From assembly GCA_946902985.2 (NCBI GenBank), contig OX336389.2:125275572-125339571 (forward strand): 64,000 nucleotides of DNA. The letters are read 5' to 3'. Shown here one piece after another: positions 21,803 through 33,893 of the stretch. This DNA is from Meconema thalassinum. Taxonomy: Eukaryota; Arthropoda; Insecta; Orthoptera; Tettigoniidae. Below the pieces are notes generated by a model, which ran no database searches, was not told the origin of the DNA, and was given only the letters and a program-made list of their open reading frames with translations. Every line of letters starts with the position of its first letter. Position 1 is the stretch's first letter. The position numbers and the translations under genes were made by a program.

Positions 21803-22439
21803 TTTTCACTCTATCAACGAGTAAAAGTTATTACTTATGTATAAAGACACGAAGAATTTACAACGATCTGCTTACCAATACAAGAAACCATAATACAAAC
21901 AGTCACCACCTGACAAATGTACCCTACTTGGTAAGTTTCTAATTTTTACCGCTAGATGTCATATCAAATAGCTGGAGTTGCCAATTAAGTCACCCTTTAG
22001 AAGACAGAAGCTAATCACAGTAGTCTTACTAATTACAAGAGCAGAGGCGGTAGCCTACGTTCCTGCGCGCGACTGAATGGAATTAATGGTTCGCCTGACA
22101 GAACTGACACTAACACTGTTACATACATAAATAACGGTCTCTAATGAATCATAAGTATAAATATAAGTATAAATAAGTATAACTCAAACAATTATAACTC
22201 ATTAAAACAACAGATTATGAAACGCAGCAAGGTGAGTGTGCACTGGAGGCAACCAAACAAGGGACTGATCGGCGACAAGCAAGTGGTGAAATAGCATCAT
22301 TCAAATTGGCAGAGCTGTATAGTTTCCATGGCAACAAGCCATGCGGGCGATCTAGTCGTCAGCTGTTTTTGCCCAGTGGTGCTGAATTGTCAGATTCCAA
22401 CTCTGGAAAATACACCTATAGGTAGTGAGTTATTGTTCT

Positions 22440-22524
22440 TTCAAGGGGCGGAACTACGAGGTCATCTGCCCCTTATGGAGAATGTTATCACTCGTGCTAC
22501 TTTCATTCAGTGCTACCATAATAC
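22440..22524 (-). repeat. hairpin tail and 47 bp terminal motif
   Basis: GGGGCGGAACTACGAGG with ATCTGCCCCTTA is the reverse of the GGGGC/GCCCC tail at 24143. It is followed by the reverse of a motif (GTAGCACTGAATGAAAG, then GATAACATTCTC) found at 18499-18540 and 19355-19396 in the foldback element. Confidence 0.55.
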
Positions 22525-23185
22525 CACCTTGTGGTGTGGTAGCTGCCACTCCTAAGGTCCTGGGCTAGTTTCCAAGTAATTTAATTCTGGTCTGAGGGTT
22601 GGAACGACTCACAATCAGCTTCGTGAGCCAGAACTGAGAAGAGGTAGGTTCGATTCTCACCTCGGCCATCCAAGAAGTGGTTTTCCGTGGTTTCCCCACT
22701 TCCACTCCAGGCTAACGCTGGGATTGATCCTAACTTAAGGCAATGGCTGCCTCCTTTCCACTCGTCACCTGAATTACAAAAAGTAGGCTATACTGCTCGG
22801 GTTCATTTTCCATGTTCTGTGAACTTGCGGGGTGAGGAGAAAGAACAGGGGAGGGTCAGGCGAGAAGAGAAGGGCCTGTCAACTGCCCGCCGTGATATCT
22901 GGTATTCCTTTCTATTCCAATAATGCTAACTTAGGGCTGTTGCTCAAAACACTGTGGTGTTACGAATGAGTGAGTGAGCCACCGACCAATGTATTTGGTT
23001 CTGTACTATGCACGGACCAAGGAACCTCATCACTCGTCAACACCACTGCGATGCACATTTCTCTCAGGTTCACGCAGCTTAGACCCGAGCAGTACACACT
23101 ACTACAGGTACTACAATAACACAGATTATCATACAAATCCTACATACTTCCAAATACATGGGGCTAAATGAATTAATATCAACAA
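22525..23185 (+). repeat. SINE, family B, with an internal insert
   Basis: The head and second GGTTCGATTC region, the 'aagtggttttccgtggtttcc' block and 'ctcctttccactcgtcacc' occur up to 22770. The shared tail (ACAATAACACAGATTATC, then TACATGGGGCTAAAT and CAACAAC) is at 23095-23185. About 300 bp between them is not found in other copies and is probably a later insertion. Confidence 0.65.
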
Positions 23186-23189
23186 CACA

Positions 23190-24140
23190 ATGATTCTACA
23201 ATAAGTGATTCTTTTAAAATGTAGTTATAGTAGGTGCAACTATACACATATCAGCAAATTCAAGTTCTCCATTTGAAGCATTACATATTTTATTAAGTTT
23301 ACTGCTTCAACATACAAACTTGCATGTGTTGTAGGAATTTGCTGTTCATCAGTGTTAGCCATGGCATAAAGGAGGGAAGAGGTTCATTATCCTGTGCTAT
23401 AGCCTACTGTTATGCCTTGGCAAGAAAGAAGAAGGGAACATGCCTCAACACGTACTTTTAGGAGGACCAGATTTGATTTTTGTATTTTTGCTAAGTGTGA
23501 TCTTGGCTCTCGCTGTTATTTTTCTTCGTTGACAACTTTTTAAATAAAACGATGATTTCTAGCAGTATTGAGGTTTTTCTTGTTTTTCATTGAAAGTCCT
23601 ATTTCTCCTTTTCCCTTCACAGGATGTCATAGAATTTACTGTATTAGTGTGCGATGATTTTTTTTTGATGTACTTACTGTATTTCACCCTGTAAAAATTG
23701 GTGAACTGGATATATTTTAAAAGGGAATATGAAATGAACTACTGTATAGACATTTTGTAACATCCAATTATTTTTCTGAAATTTCAGTCTCCCAATGAAT
23801 TTGGCACTAAGTGCACTAACAATTTTAGTGTGATCTGGTTACACCACCTGTTTACTTAGCATTCTCTCTTAACATTTTACTGTTATTGTTAACAGCATCA
23901 AGCATTTTAAGATATGAATATTCTCCCTTCCCAGTACTTTTCCTTTGCAGTTTATTCTAATAACTGATTGGTTATAGGCCTAATTAGGCCTAATGTGGTT
24001 AATTGGGAGGGACCCTATTTTTAAGGTGAGTAGTAATATGCTGCAGGCCTTTTAGTAGCCTAATTCTTGTCACCAATGCAATATGCTCCAATTGCAACTG
24101 AAAGAAATGTAAACATGTAAATTATTGATGAGGTCATGTC
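23190..24140. other. no gene recognised
   Basis: AT-rich sequence without coding signals or recognised repeats. Confidence 0.45.
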
Positions 24141-24142
24141 CT

Positions 24143-24190
24143 AAAATAGGGGCAGATGACGTCGTAGTTCCGCCCCTTAAACAACAATAA
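24143..24190 (+). repeat. SINE 3' tail, GGGGC/GCCCC type
   Basis: ATAGGGGCAGATGACG with TAGTTCCGCCCCTTAAAC and AACAATAAC. It is a hairpin followed by CAA repeats. Confidence 0.6.
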
Positions 24191-24488
24191 CTAACTAACA
24201 TGTCCTAAATGCTGTGATTGTTCATTTCAGAGTTCAGGAATTCACAATTTCCCACTTAGGTATTATTTAAAAAAAGGTTATTGGTATTTTGATTGTGATT
24301 TATTTCTTGTTGATCATATGATTATCTCCTCACATAAAAACGTGCTATAAGTATTGGGAAGATTGTGATTTTCGGAACATTGAAGTGGATAGAGAATTTA
24401 GGACGAGAATATTTAGTGGAACGAGGGGAAGGGGTGGGGTAGGCTACCCGCACGGCCGTGCTACACATCAACTAGTACCACGGCCAAA

Positions 24489-24678
24489 CACCAGACAGCG
24501 CTGAAGTCTTAGGTGCCAAGAATTAGCATGGCTGTCGGCTATCTGTAGTAGTAGGTAATCTGTGGACACGCCATAGAGAGCGCAGCTCGGCCGTGGCTGG
24601 ACCACAGATTACCTACTACTACAGATGGCCAACAGCCATGCTAATTCTTGGTACCTAAGACTTCAGCGCTGTCTGGTG
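24489..24678. mobile_element. hairpin MITE with 77 bp arms
   Basis: Arms 24489-24565 and 24602-24678 are inverted repeats with only a few mismatches (CACCAGACAGCGCTGAAG at the outer end, GTAGTAGGTAATCTGTGG at the inner end), around a 36 nt loop. It has no coding frame and lies 40 bp before the 251 bp repeat. The arms are long and regular enough to give a stable stem, which could make small RNAs if transcribed. Confidence 0.8.
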
Positions 24679-24718
24679 GTTGACTGATGTACTAGCAACA
24701 CGTCGACCGGTAGCGCCA

Positions 24719-24969
24719 CCCAGGGGGTGTCAACCAGATAGGGATCATTTGGCACCATCAGTGTAGTAGCACGTGCCAGTCGTATGGAGCGCTGTATATC
24801 GTGTATATCGTGTTGCCAACATATGCATGATACAACGTTGTAATTAAATTGCAAACATATCACTATATTTAGTCAATAAATATACACATAATTCCTAATT
24901 GACATTTCCTTGCAATTATCTTGCTCACAGACGATAATTACGGCACTTATCATTAAATAAACATTATTT
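24719..24969 (+). repeat. 251 bp repeat, second copy
   Basis: Almost identical to 15881-16131. As there, GGTTGGCGGCA follows and a zinc-module-like exon lies several hundred bp downstream (25282). Confidence 0.85.
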
Positions 24970-25281
24970 CTACTAGGTTGGCGGCACTGACCATGCCATG
25001 GCGGCTCTGTTTATGAGTTGTATGTAATAATATTGTCCGTATGCAAATAAGCTAAATAAGCTAATGTTGTGTTCTATCTCATCTTTCTTATATCAAATTG
25101 TCTTCGTGGTAATGAGAAGTGAACAGTTCTTCTTCTGCTACGGCGAGTAAGTACGCTTATTTTAAGTTTTGTGTTTCTGTAGTGGCTGTGAAAAATATAG
25201 GCCTAGTTTTGAATTGATATTAGACGCAGGTGACATTCTACTTGACATATCAATTAACTTTCACTATTATTTATCCCATAG

Positions 25282-25417
25282 GTAGACCTACCAAATTCTG
25301 TGAACTGTGCCTATCACCGGAAGAAGGAAAAAAAACAAATCGTAAATCGCTGTTCTCGAAATAGCAGAGGAATATATGGCAATTACTCTCCTAAGAAATG
25401 ATCCAGTCTATGACCAG
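25282..25417 (+). pseudogene. ZAD-like zinc-module exon with a frame break
   Basis: It is bounded by an acceptor (ATCCCATAG) and a donor (CCAG|GTAAGAAG). One frame gives FCELCLSPEEG and later SLFSK before a stop; the next frame continues EIAEEYMAITLLRNDP. C-x-x-C-L followed by S-L-F and a hydrophobic helix is the pattern at the start of insect ZAD domains. A one-base shift separates the halves, so this is either a relic or contains a sequencing error. Confidence 0.4.
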
Positions 25418-25419
25418 GT

Positions 25420-26325
25420 AAGAAGTCTGTGTTACCGTAATGTTTTGGCAGTGGGTAGTGGAACTAGGTACTGTGGGTTCTCGTAATGGATTTTTTTAAT
25501 AGGCCTATAATATAGACCTACGGTAGAGTACAAGATGAATAAGGTTGGGTTCCATAAACCATTGCAACAACTTGATTACAACTCGCAGAAATATTTAAAT
25601 GAGCCTATTGCATGTGTGTACTGAAGATCCTGAGGAGTGTGAATAATCAATTAATTAATTTCACATTGCAATAGGATATAAATCTCATGATTCATGACGT
25701 GTCTAAGCTTTAATTTTTCCCCTTCCTTGAATTTCAAATTATTACAGTATTCAAAACAGATCAGTTCAGTTAGAATAGGTAGTAATGCCATGTAGGACTG
25801 TAATTACAGGCTATTAAAACTTAACACACACCCCCCATGGTCTAATAGGTCTAATGGCCTATATCATATAGTCTTACCAATGTGTAACTATATACATTAA
25901 TGTGTTCTTGTCCTGTGGAACGAAGTCCAACGTGAATATACTTATGCTAAGTCATGGTGCTAAAGTAGTCGACTCGTGTGATGTTCTGCGACCCAAATAC
26001 CATTCAATTGCACCTGTCCTCCTCTAATAAGCCAAGAACAAACAAATGTGTAGATGTGTTTCCTTGCATATTCATGCTATGGGCACTTTGTATTTATTTT
26101 TGTAGATACACAGGAAAATAAGCTGTACGGTTTATGTTATGGTAGGAATGCAGTGTTTGGGCTGGGTGTTCAGTTGGTCGAATTGGTAGTAATGGCAATA
26201 CTGATGTAGGACTGTAATTACAGGTTATTAAAACTTAACATACACCCCCATGGTCTAATAGTTTTAATGGCCTAGGATCATATTATAGTCTTACCAATGT
26301 GTAACTATTGACGTCAGAAAAGTTG
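25420..26325. other. no gene recognised
   Basis: AT-rich. A block of about 80 bp near 25785-25880 ('atgtaggactgtaattacagg', 'catggtctaatag', 'ccaatgtgtaact') is repeated at 26200-26310, suggesting a local duplication. Confidence 0.5.
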
Positions 26326-26329
26326 GATG

Positions 26330-26545
26330 GCGCAGCCACGCAAAGAGAACACTAGCAGTTGCTAAACTACTCTCTTTCCATTCTTTAACTTTAGCACTCC
26401 TTGATTCACTAGAAACCCCAAAACCAGCTTGAGCAAATGTAATCCTCTCTTCACTTTCTACTTCACCCTTCAGAAAACCAAGTAATGCAGTCAGTTTGTC
26501 GGCATGTCCATTGTCTTGATCCCTCATAGCACGACGAAAAAAAAT
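26330..26545 (-). pseudogene. BEL/Pao-like gag fragment
   Basis: The minus strand reads KLTALLGFLKGEVESEER and then GFGVSSESR and a Ser-rich segment, like the region before the zinc knuckles of BEL/Pao Gag (L-x-x-L-x-x-F-L-x-x-E-V-E). No LTR or pol sequence is nearby. It is a short, probably dead fragment. Confidence 0.4.
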
Positions 26546-26699
26546 GAATCCAAGCACGCCCTCCTAGCATGACTCCTTCCATTACAAGGTCGCAGGGGCT
26601 CACAACTTCCTAAGTGTAGCAGCTCCCGTCTTACCCCACTACTACAGGTTTTCATTCTAGAGACTTGAAATTTATTTTGGGGGTAGAGGGGGTAGGGAC

Positions 26700-27560
26700 C
26701 TTTCATTTATGTCAAACAATTTTTTGTAGAGTTCCTAGTTTCCAAAATATAGGATTTTCAAAATTCGAGTGTTTTCAAAAAAACATAAAAAGTAAAAAAA
26801 AAAGTCATTATAAAAAATAAAGACCATTCGTTTGGGCCATGGCACAACGTTCTATCATTTTTGGTTTTCAAACTATTACCTATTTTCGAAAACAAAAAAA
26901 TTCAAAGAATTTTCAAAAATATAACGAGTGGTCCACAGCAAAGAGGACTTCAGCCCGAGTCCAATGACACGTCATTTGTCAAAATCGGACCATGCGTTCG
27001 AGAGATATTTTACATGGCTGAGGCTTAGTAGTGGGTCGAGGAGGGTTCTGGAGTGAGTTAGAATCGGCATCACCCCCCTACTTTCATTATTCAAACTTTC
27101 ACTTCGATCGCATGATTACGACACAAGAAATAAATCTTAATTTTAAAATTTCGCACAGCCGCCATCTTGAGGTTATGTAAACAATTGAACTAAATAAGAT
27201 GCCAGTGCATTACAATGTGTATAAACATTTGCTATACCACGTTTCATTACGTTTGGATGGTTAAATCACGAGAAAAGTCTATTTTAAAGTCTCAAATTCA
27301 CTTGGCCGCCATGTTGGTTTTGTAGTTACCAGGTTTTTGAAAGTCTCATAAGTGAGTTTCTAGTAGTGCCCTTTATCACCGTACAAATTTCAGAGTGATG
27401 TCGGTAATAGTTTCGGAGATATTGAATGCTGGTTAAATATATCGCACAGCCGCCATGTTGGATTGGTGAGACGTAATAAAATTTGAAGGGCACGGTCGGG
27501 GTCGGCCAAAATGGTGCTATGATCCAACCGAGTTTCATTGAAATCGCTTTATCCGTTTAG
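26700..27560. repeat. unclassified repeat ending in (AC)n
   Basis: Three related blocks contain 'cagccgccat' or 'ggccgccatgttgg' at about 27160, 27305 and 27445. The stretch ends with an 'aaccgagtttcattgaaatcg' sentence-like motif and a CA microsatellite at 27576-27612. This looks like a dispersed repeat with (AC)n tail, but only one copy is in the window. Confidence 0.4.
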
Positions 27561-27575
27561 ATGTTGTTAGGGGAG

Positions 27576-27578
27576 ACA

Positions 27579-27609
<31 letters not shown>

Positions 27610-27612
27610 CGC
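27576..27612 (+). repeat. (AC)n microsatellite
   Basis: About 18 CA units with one GC interruption. Confidence 0.9.
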
Positions 27613-27684
27613 GCACACATAAATTAAAAAGGCTAAAAATAATAGACAATTATAAACAAAAGTGTGCATACAGACCCAGTGAGA

Positions 27685-27950
27685 GAGAAGGTGGCGCTAG
27701 GCCATTGGGCCAAGTTATCTGTAGACTTGGCACCTTCAAACCCCACCTTTGGCCGTCCTTGGAATGGTTCTCCATGGTTTACCATTTTCAACTCTAGGCA
27801 AAAACTGCGTCAGTACCTTCTAACCAGCCATGGCCTCTTCCTTCCAAATCCTTGTCTAGGTTAATTTATCTTCATTCCTTTCATCTCTCATTAACTCGTT
27901 CCATGAGCCCAGCGTTATGAAGGGCACCCAGCTATAAAAATTACACGCCA
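27685..27950 (+). repeat. SINE, family C, diverged
   Basis: The central block 'ggaatggttctccatggttta' and 'caactctaggca' match family C, with a changed tail ('tcatctctcattaactcg'). The head T-arm is weak (CTTCAAACCCCAC). Confidence 0.6.
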
Positions 27951-28477
27951 TATAGAAATTCATCGCACCTTATCCCCGACCCCATTGACACTGGAATAAT
28001 AAGGGGAAGTCAAGCAAAACAATTGTTGTAACTTGACTGGATTGAGCCGATGAAGTTGTGTAGTGTGTTACGATAATAATGCGAGATGGCAGGTCAAGCA
28101 ATAGCCAGAATATGTACATTTTACTAACTGGGTTCAGTAAATTTATTAATGTAGGTGACAATTATTTACTGCCCTTGTGTGGAGAAAAACATTTCGTGGA
28201 CTACAGACGACATAAATTTACATCCCCTACCAGAGTTCATGCTTAACGTGAATAGAAAGACTCAAGTTACGATCACGGCAGCTGTAGATATAGACATAAG
28301 TGTAAGGCTAGCAAGTTATTGTGCATCTGATTCTTTAATGAAGTAGTACATAGGTGTATAGGCGCCACGTGATCAAATGATGTTGAAATACTGTGAGAAC
28401 AAGTAAATAACGTAGGCTTAATTACTATGACTGTAAATGACACAAGGTCAAGATGTTTGATGGATTTATTTTTTCTT

Positions 28478-28800
28478 TGAGTGTATGGCTTTTGGTGCCG
28501 GGAGTGTCCGAGGACATGTTCGGCTCGCCAGAGTTTGTAGCTGCTTCTATGTGGTCACCCCTGGGGTGAGCTACAAGTACCGTCGCGTGTGGAGTGTTGT
28601 CTGGGGAGGAAAGTGTGACTGTAAGGACGAGGAATTGGCCTATAGTTAGGGACCAACCCCGGCATTTGCCTGGAAGGAAGATTGGAAACCATAGAAGAAC
28701 ATCTTCAAGGTTGCCGGCGGGGATATTCGAAACTCCTCGCCTCCCGTATGTGAGCGGCTGCCTGCAACCACGCCATAACGACCACGGCTAACTCACCCAG
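28478..28800 (-). repeat. E tail followed by family C-like SINE, inverted
   Basis: 28478-28585 is the E tail in reverse (GCCGGGAGTGTCCGAGG). 28590-28800 has the reverse of a family C-type head and middle (GGGGATATTCGAAACTCC, 'ggaaaccatagaagaac'). Together they form a head-middle-tail unit, again a C-like head with the E tail. Confidence 0.55.
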
Positions 28801-29010
28801 TTTTGATGGATTTAGACCAATCAAGTCTGATTACAGCCCTTTAACTTTTATCTTGCATTTGGATTGAAGGATTTAGACAAAGTAAGACTTATTTCAGACC
28901 ATTATAACATCAGTCTCACACTTCCAAATGTAGGCCTACACATGTTACCCGCAGCATATTTGAGCATCTCGGTGAATTGGGTTTTCGATTATTGCAGGGG
29001 ATAGCTCGCA

Positions 29011-29012
29011 AA

Positions 29013-29051
<39 letters not shown>
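29011..29051 (+). repeat. (AAT)n microsatellite
   Basis: About 13 AAT units directly before a LINE ORF1-like start. Confidence 0.9.
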
Positions 29052-29052
<1 letters not shown>

Positions 29053-29064
29053 CATATTGTTAAG

Positions 29065-29280
29065 ATGGCGGAAGAGGAAAGTCGTGATGTTGATAGTGCT
29101 CTAGAAAGTATCCTCGTTGTCGTGGATAACAATAAAAATCTGAAGAAGCAATCGAAGACGACAATATTAGAATCAGTAAGTACTATCAGAAAACTCTTTT
29201 ATGATCTAAATAAGAGAGTAGACGATTTGACACGTGAAAATAGTGAACTGCATATAGAGCAAGGAGCATATAATAACAGA
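29065..29280 (+). pseudogene. LINE ORF1-like N-terminal fragment
   Basis: The ATG at 29065 has a good context (AAGATGGCGG) and opens an acidic, coiled-coil-like segment: SALESILVVVDNN, then ESVSTIRKLFYDLNKRVDDL. This style is typical of the beginning of ORF1 in R1/I-type LINEs such as the one at 57 kb, whose own N-terminus is missing. After about residue 75 the frame loses coding character. It could instead be a short host exon. Confidence 0.45.
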
Positions 29281-29364
29281 GTAGGAACTCTCTGCTATTT
29301 CTGCGTTCCGTTAAATTCAGCGATTGCGTCATTGTTTGGGCTCCAACTCAAAAGCTACTAAAAA

Positions 29365-30650
29365 GCGTTGCATGGTGCGCACCACGTGGCGAATTCCAAC
29401 GCCACTGAGATGCAATAACTGGCCGTATATTGTACTAGTAAAATAAGCGACCGAAGGATCTAGGTTGCTTTCGCTGAGTACGTTTGCCAACTTACGAAAT
29501 GAGAGGAAATCGAATCGAGTTTGATTTAATCTGGATACACCTCGTTATTGTTGCTTTAAAGCAACTACGTTTTATTTTCGAACGCCAATATATTACTTAG
29601 ATTGAATATTAAGAGGCAACGGACATCGTAAACTTGAATTTCATACGTCCGTTCTGGTCGATGACGTTGGTACGATGAGAAGAAAAAAAGGACGGTCGTT
29701 GTTTTATTTCCTACTTTTTTCAGTTGCTTCGCCCTTTTAAGACGTTGAAGTACAAGCGAATGTTCTTTTTGAAGTTTCAACGATAAAAATAAATAAATCA
29801 TGAAGTTTGATGCAAGTTTGCAATATTACGATACCATAACCTCAAAATTACCGTACCCCTATTCCGACCCAGTCCGCCACTATGGCCGATTTCTTGTCTG
29901 CTATACCTCCTTCTCTAAATAAATTGTATATGCCCAATAATGTCATTTCATTACAATTAACTTGGCCTCAATGATTAAATGATTTTCAACTGTATCTACA
30001 GAAAAAATATAGGCAGGGTTGAGGATTGTCTTCAAGGAAATGAGAAAGCTGACTTTCCAGACAGTTTCAATTGATTTATTAATTTATGTTCAATCACGGT
30101 ACACATTGTACATTCTTTCACATGTAAGTCATAACGTCTGATGTGTGAACGCCAATGGCTTAGTCGACTGGAGACAGGATTGAAGAAGACCATGCCGGGC
30201 TGCACTCAGATGATCGGCTATGCTGCAGGACGGTAGAAAACAACTGATCACCCATAGCCAAGTACACTCCAACGCAGGAAAACCTCTTGGCTAGCTTCGA
30301 TCAATCCTCAGGCTGAAGAAGCTGTAAACTCAAAGAGGATTATTTTTGGGGGAACATGAATTTTCAGCCTGTAAAGCAACACAATTCCAGTTAATGCAGC
30401 ATTTCTTGCAAGAAATAAGAGGGAGGGGAAATTTGGAAGATGTGGTTGAACGTAATGGTGCAACACATTACCAATTACATTTAATACCCCCCACCTCAGT
30501 TTAATGGCAATTAAAACCTCCTGTTTCGGGCATGTTAAAAGGACCCCTGCAGGCCAAATGTACGAAGCCACATCATATTACTGTTAAATACACAGAAAAA
30601 AACTGCATCACAGGATTATTGTGCCCATTGTATTAAAAGAGAGAGGGGGA
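29365..30650. other. no gene recognised
   Basis: Unassigned sequence. No repeat family seen elsewhere in the window was detected. Confidence 0.4.
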
Positions 30651-30656
30651 AAGAGT

Positions 30657-31157
30657 GTTGGTTGGTTCCTCAGTTTAGGGGCTGCGGCAACGCGGTCATG
30701 TAGCCCCGTGTACTTTGGGTGTGTGTAGAATCTGTCTGATAACCGGTGTTGTTTGTGATGGCTGTATTAGTGTGTGTATCTATTTTTTAAATTAAGTACA
30801 GACTGCAAATTAGAATTTTTCAAATAGTTCTTACTTCTGCCGCCAAACACCACCGTCAACGACTACTAGGCCTAGTTCAGAACTTAGCTACTAGACGCCA
30901 CCACAGTCGGCTTTTGGCAACGAAAGTAGAAACCTAAGAGCATTGTTTACATTCTTAACCTATCCAATTTAGCTTCACACAGGTGTAATTAGTGGAAGGT
31001 TCTTTAACATGCCATAAATCTATGACATGGGACCGCCGGCTTTACTTCCCCTCCGAAGGAAAGCATACTGAGGGACTTTTAACGCTCTTAAAAAATCCAA
31101 TGGCTTCGGCCAGGTTTGAACCCGCTATCTTGGGCATAGAACTACGCCACCGAAGCC
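30657..31157 (-). repeat. SINE, family A head with D tail, inverted
   Basis: The tRNA-like head is at 31090-31157 (reverse), the body near 30985-31085 and the D tail at 30657-30920, in the same order as at 4241-4750. The anticodon region of the head is shortened here. Confidence 0.78.
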
Positions 31158-31399
31158 GCCGGGAAAGAGTGTGTCCTACAGACAAGTTGTCAATATTCTT
31201 GAAAATACTCTATGCCCTTTAAATATAAATTTACATTGGACTTTAACTTCACCCATTATCTCACAACATGTGTGTTTTGAAATGTGCACATTAAATGCTA
31301 AAATCTATTGTTTTAAAGTTAGGCAATGACGATGTTGATTTGTTGAAGAGGACTGGTGAAGTTAAAAACATGTGCATGTATATCTACCCCCTGTCATCT

Positions 31400-31682
31400 T
31401 TTTTGTCGTGTGGCCTCCTGAGAGGCAGAGTACAGGTCTTTCTAGTCAACGCCCGTGGGCGACCTGCGCACCGGAATGAGATATGATTTAATGAAACTGG
31501 GCACGGATGTGGAAGGAAGCGGCCGTGACCTGTCAGAGGTACCGTCCCAGCATTTGCCTAGAGTTGGAAATGGGAAACCACGGAAAACCATTTCAAGGAT
31601 GGTGACGGTGGGGTTTGAACCCACGTCCACCGAGTCAGCAGAGAGCTTGGGCCCATGGCCGAACGCTGCGCTTTAGCTGCTG
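31400..31682 (-). repeat. SINE, family C, inverted
   Basis: The C-specific tail (CGCCCGTGGGCGACCTGCG) is at about 31450, the central block 'gggaaaccacggaaaacca' at 31572, and the T-arm-like GGGGTTTGAACCCACG at 31611. It is the best match to the copy at 6491-6795. Confidence 0.78.
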
Positions 31683-31894
31683 GCATACCTACACCTAATT
31701 ATTATTCTTTCAGAGGGATCGGAGATGAGATACAATGAATTGCTATAAAAATTGAAACAAGATTTCAGTGAACCGCCATCCAATACAATACCACCATTGA
31801 AATATTGCATTAATTTAAGTCGATGCGGTTCCACCTAGCCAATATGTACAGCCGGATGTCGTAATAGATGGCAACATCACAAGGAGCTGATAAA

Positions 31895-32035
31895 AGGATG
31901 AAATAAATGAATATGACCAAGCAGTTGGAATGAAGCGAGGTACCGTCCAGGCCATTGGGGGATGTTGAAAATGGTAAACCTGACCAGAAAAAATCCAAAA
32001 ACAGTCACCAGATAGATAGACCCCATGGCCTAGCA
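31895..32035 (-). repeat. SINE, family C fragment
   Basis: Reverse reading has 'gtttaccattttcaacat' and 'ggacggtacctcg', the middle of family C, and no clear tail. Confidence 0.45.
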
Positions 32036-32204
32036 CTGCACTTACATGATTACAGCTACCAAATATGTCAAAACTTTACATTAAACTATATACAGTACAC
32101 ACACATGTACTGACAAAGTGCAATGTTTAGAAATTACTACAACATTAACATATTGTTACACCAGATTATATATATTTCCAGAATACTTTCACAGCACGTG
32201 TGCC

Positions 32205-32385
32205 AACCATCCAACTCTGCCTGTGGGTGTATTCCATCCCTCCCACCCTTGAGGGGGGCAATTCATAAGACAAGTAGGAAGCCTCAAAGAATAGCCAAGG
32301 TTGCTCCTTTTAGTTGCCTTGTACGATAGCCAGAGGATACCATGGGTGTAGTCTAAACCCCCACCCACAGGGGGCTGCAGTGTTG
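32205..32385. repeat. dispersed repeat with CCCCCACCCACAGGGGG
   Basis: The segment contains 'attcataagacaag', 'gttgccttgtacgatagcc', 'ggataccatgggtgtagtct' and a C-rich/G-rich palindromic end. It resembles a repeat I know from other insect genomes, but only one copy is in the window. Confidence 0.4.
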
Positions 32386-32409
32386 AAGCCACCTAAAGAA
32401 ATTATATTG

Positions 32410-32768
32410 TGTTGTTGGTTCATTTCGGGGCTTTGCGACATTGTGGTCATGTGGCCCCGTGTACTTAGGTGTGTGTGGAATTTGTCTGATAACCGGTGTT
32501 AATGTGAAGGCTGTATTAGTGTGTGCAGTTGTAACTCAGATGAAGATTAAGAAGGAGGCGGCTGTGGTCTTAATTAAGCATACGCCTGGAATAGAAGTGG
32601 GGAAACCACAGAAAGCCACTTCCAGGATGGCTGAGGTGTGATTGGAACTTGCCTCTTCTCAGTTTTTGCGCAACCCTCAGGCCAGAATTAAACTTCTTGG
32701 CAGAGCTGGGAATCGAACCCGGGCCTCCGCAGTGACAGCCAAGAGTACTAGCCACTACACAATGAGGC
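32410..32768 (-). repeat. SINE, family B, inverted
   Basis: The head is at 32690-32765 in reverse (GGGAATCGAACCCGGGCC), the second tRNA-like region near 32640, the central block 'ggggaaaccacagaaagcc' at 32599, and the shared tail from 32410 with (AAC)n seen as GTTGTTGG. Confidence 0.8.
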
Positions 32769-32769
32769 A

Positions 32770-33888
32770 CAAAAGAAGTTATGTATATGGTCACTGTGCA
32801 TAGTTGATGTGCGACAAGTGGCAGTACAGTATACCTGATCAGGCAATTGGTATCCGGTTTACAATAGCAATGGCATCCACAGTCACAGTTGTTCCAATTA
32901 AGACTTTTCTACCTCTGAAGGTACAAAGCTCCAGATGCATTTCATAATAATAGCAAGTCTATGAATTCATCGCTACACATCCAGATATTACAACCCACCA
33001 AACAGCAAGGCATTTGGGAGGAGGGAGTTAAGTACACGATTATCCGGGCCCTGCTGATAACTTATCACACTCCAAACAGTCACAAGCCTAATATTTGGCT
33101 CTATGTTAACCGTGGAAACTTGCAATTACATGTATAATTCTTTCAAGGTGTCAACATCGACATAATGATCACGATTTGTCAAACCAGAAACAAAACTTCC
33201 TCATGGAGAACATCTGGGTGAAGCTTATGCTATCTACTGATAGGGGCAGATGACCTCGTAGTTCAACTACCTGACTGATAATAGCCTAACTACAGGGATG
33301 AACAGACACAAATCTACATCACAGATAAAGGTGACTAAAATGGACAATACTGTACCTGGTTTATACAAGGTTTTGTATAAAACTACTACCATACGGTCAT
33401 CCAAGGGAAATCCACGCAGGTGCCTATGCTGGTTAGATGTCGCCATCACAATTCAGAGCAGTACACGACCTTCTTCCCAGCATGGTAATTCTGCAATAAA
33501 GTGACAAGGCTATTCATCATGAACAAGTGAAAAAAAAGTTTGAGAAATGATGAGAATGTAGGCTACATGTAGAGAATAAAGAGGATGTTCATCCTTCCCC
33601 TAAATATAATGTACACCATTAATCCCAATAGAAAAAGTCTACTTGTACTGTATGTGTTAACACATTTTCAATATATAGCCTATAATAATTTCTCATTCAT
33701 ACGCGGGCAGATTTTCTAAACTTCTAGCCGATGGCTGGATTACGAGCAACACACATCACATCCATCATTACTTCTCAAATATTGAAGAGCTTAAGATCAG
33801 TTAACCTATACAGGATCTCATTATGTCTCTATTATTATAAACTTAGCACGACCTAAAACAGAACTAAATTCACACACAATCAACCAAC
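32770..33888. other. no gene recognised; one SINE tail
   Basis: Mostly unassigned. 33240-33275 carries GATAGGGGCAGATGACC with CTCGTAGTTC, a part of the GGGGC-type tail. Confidence 0.4.
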
Positions 33889-33893
33889 AATAT

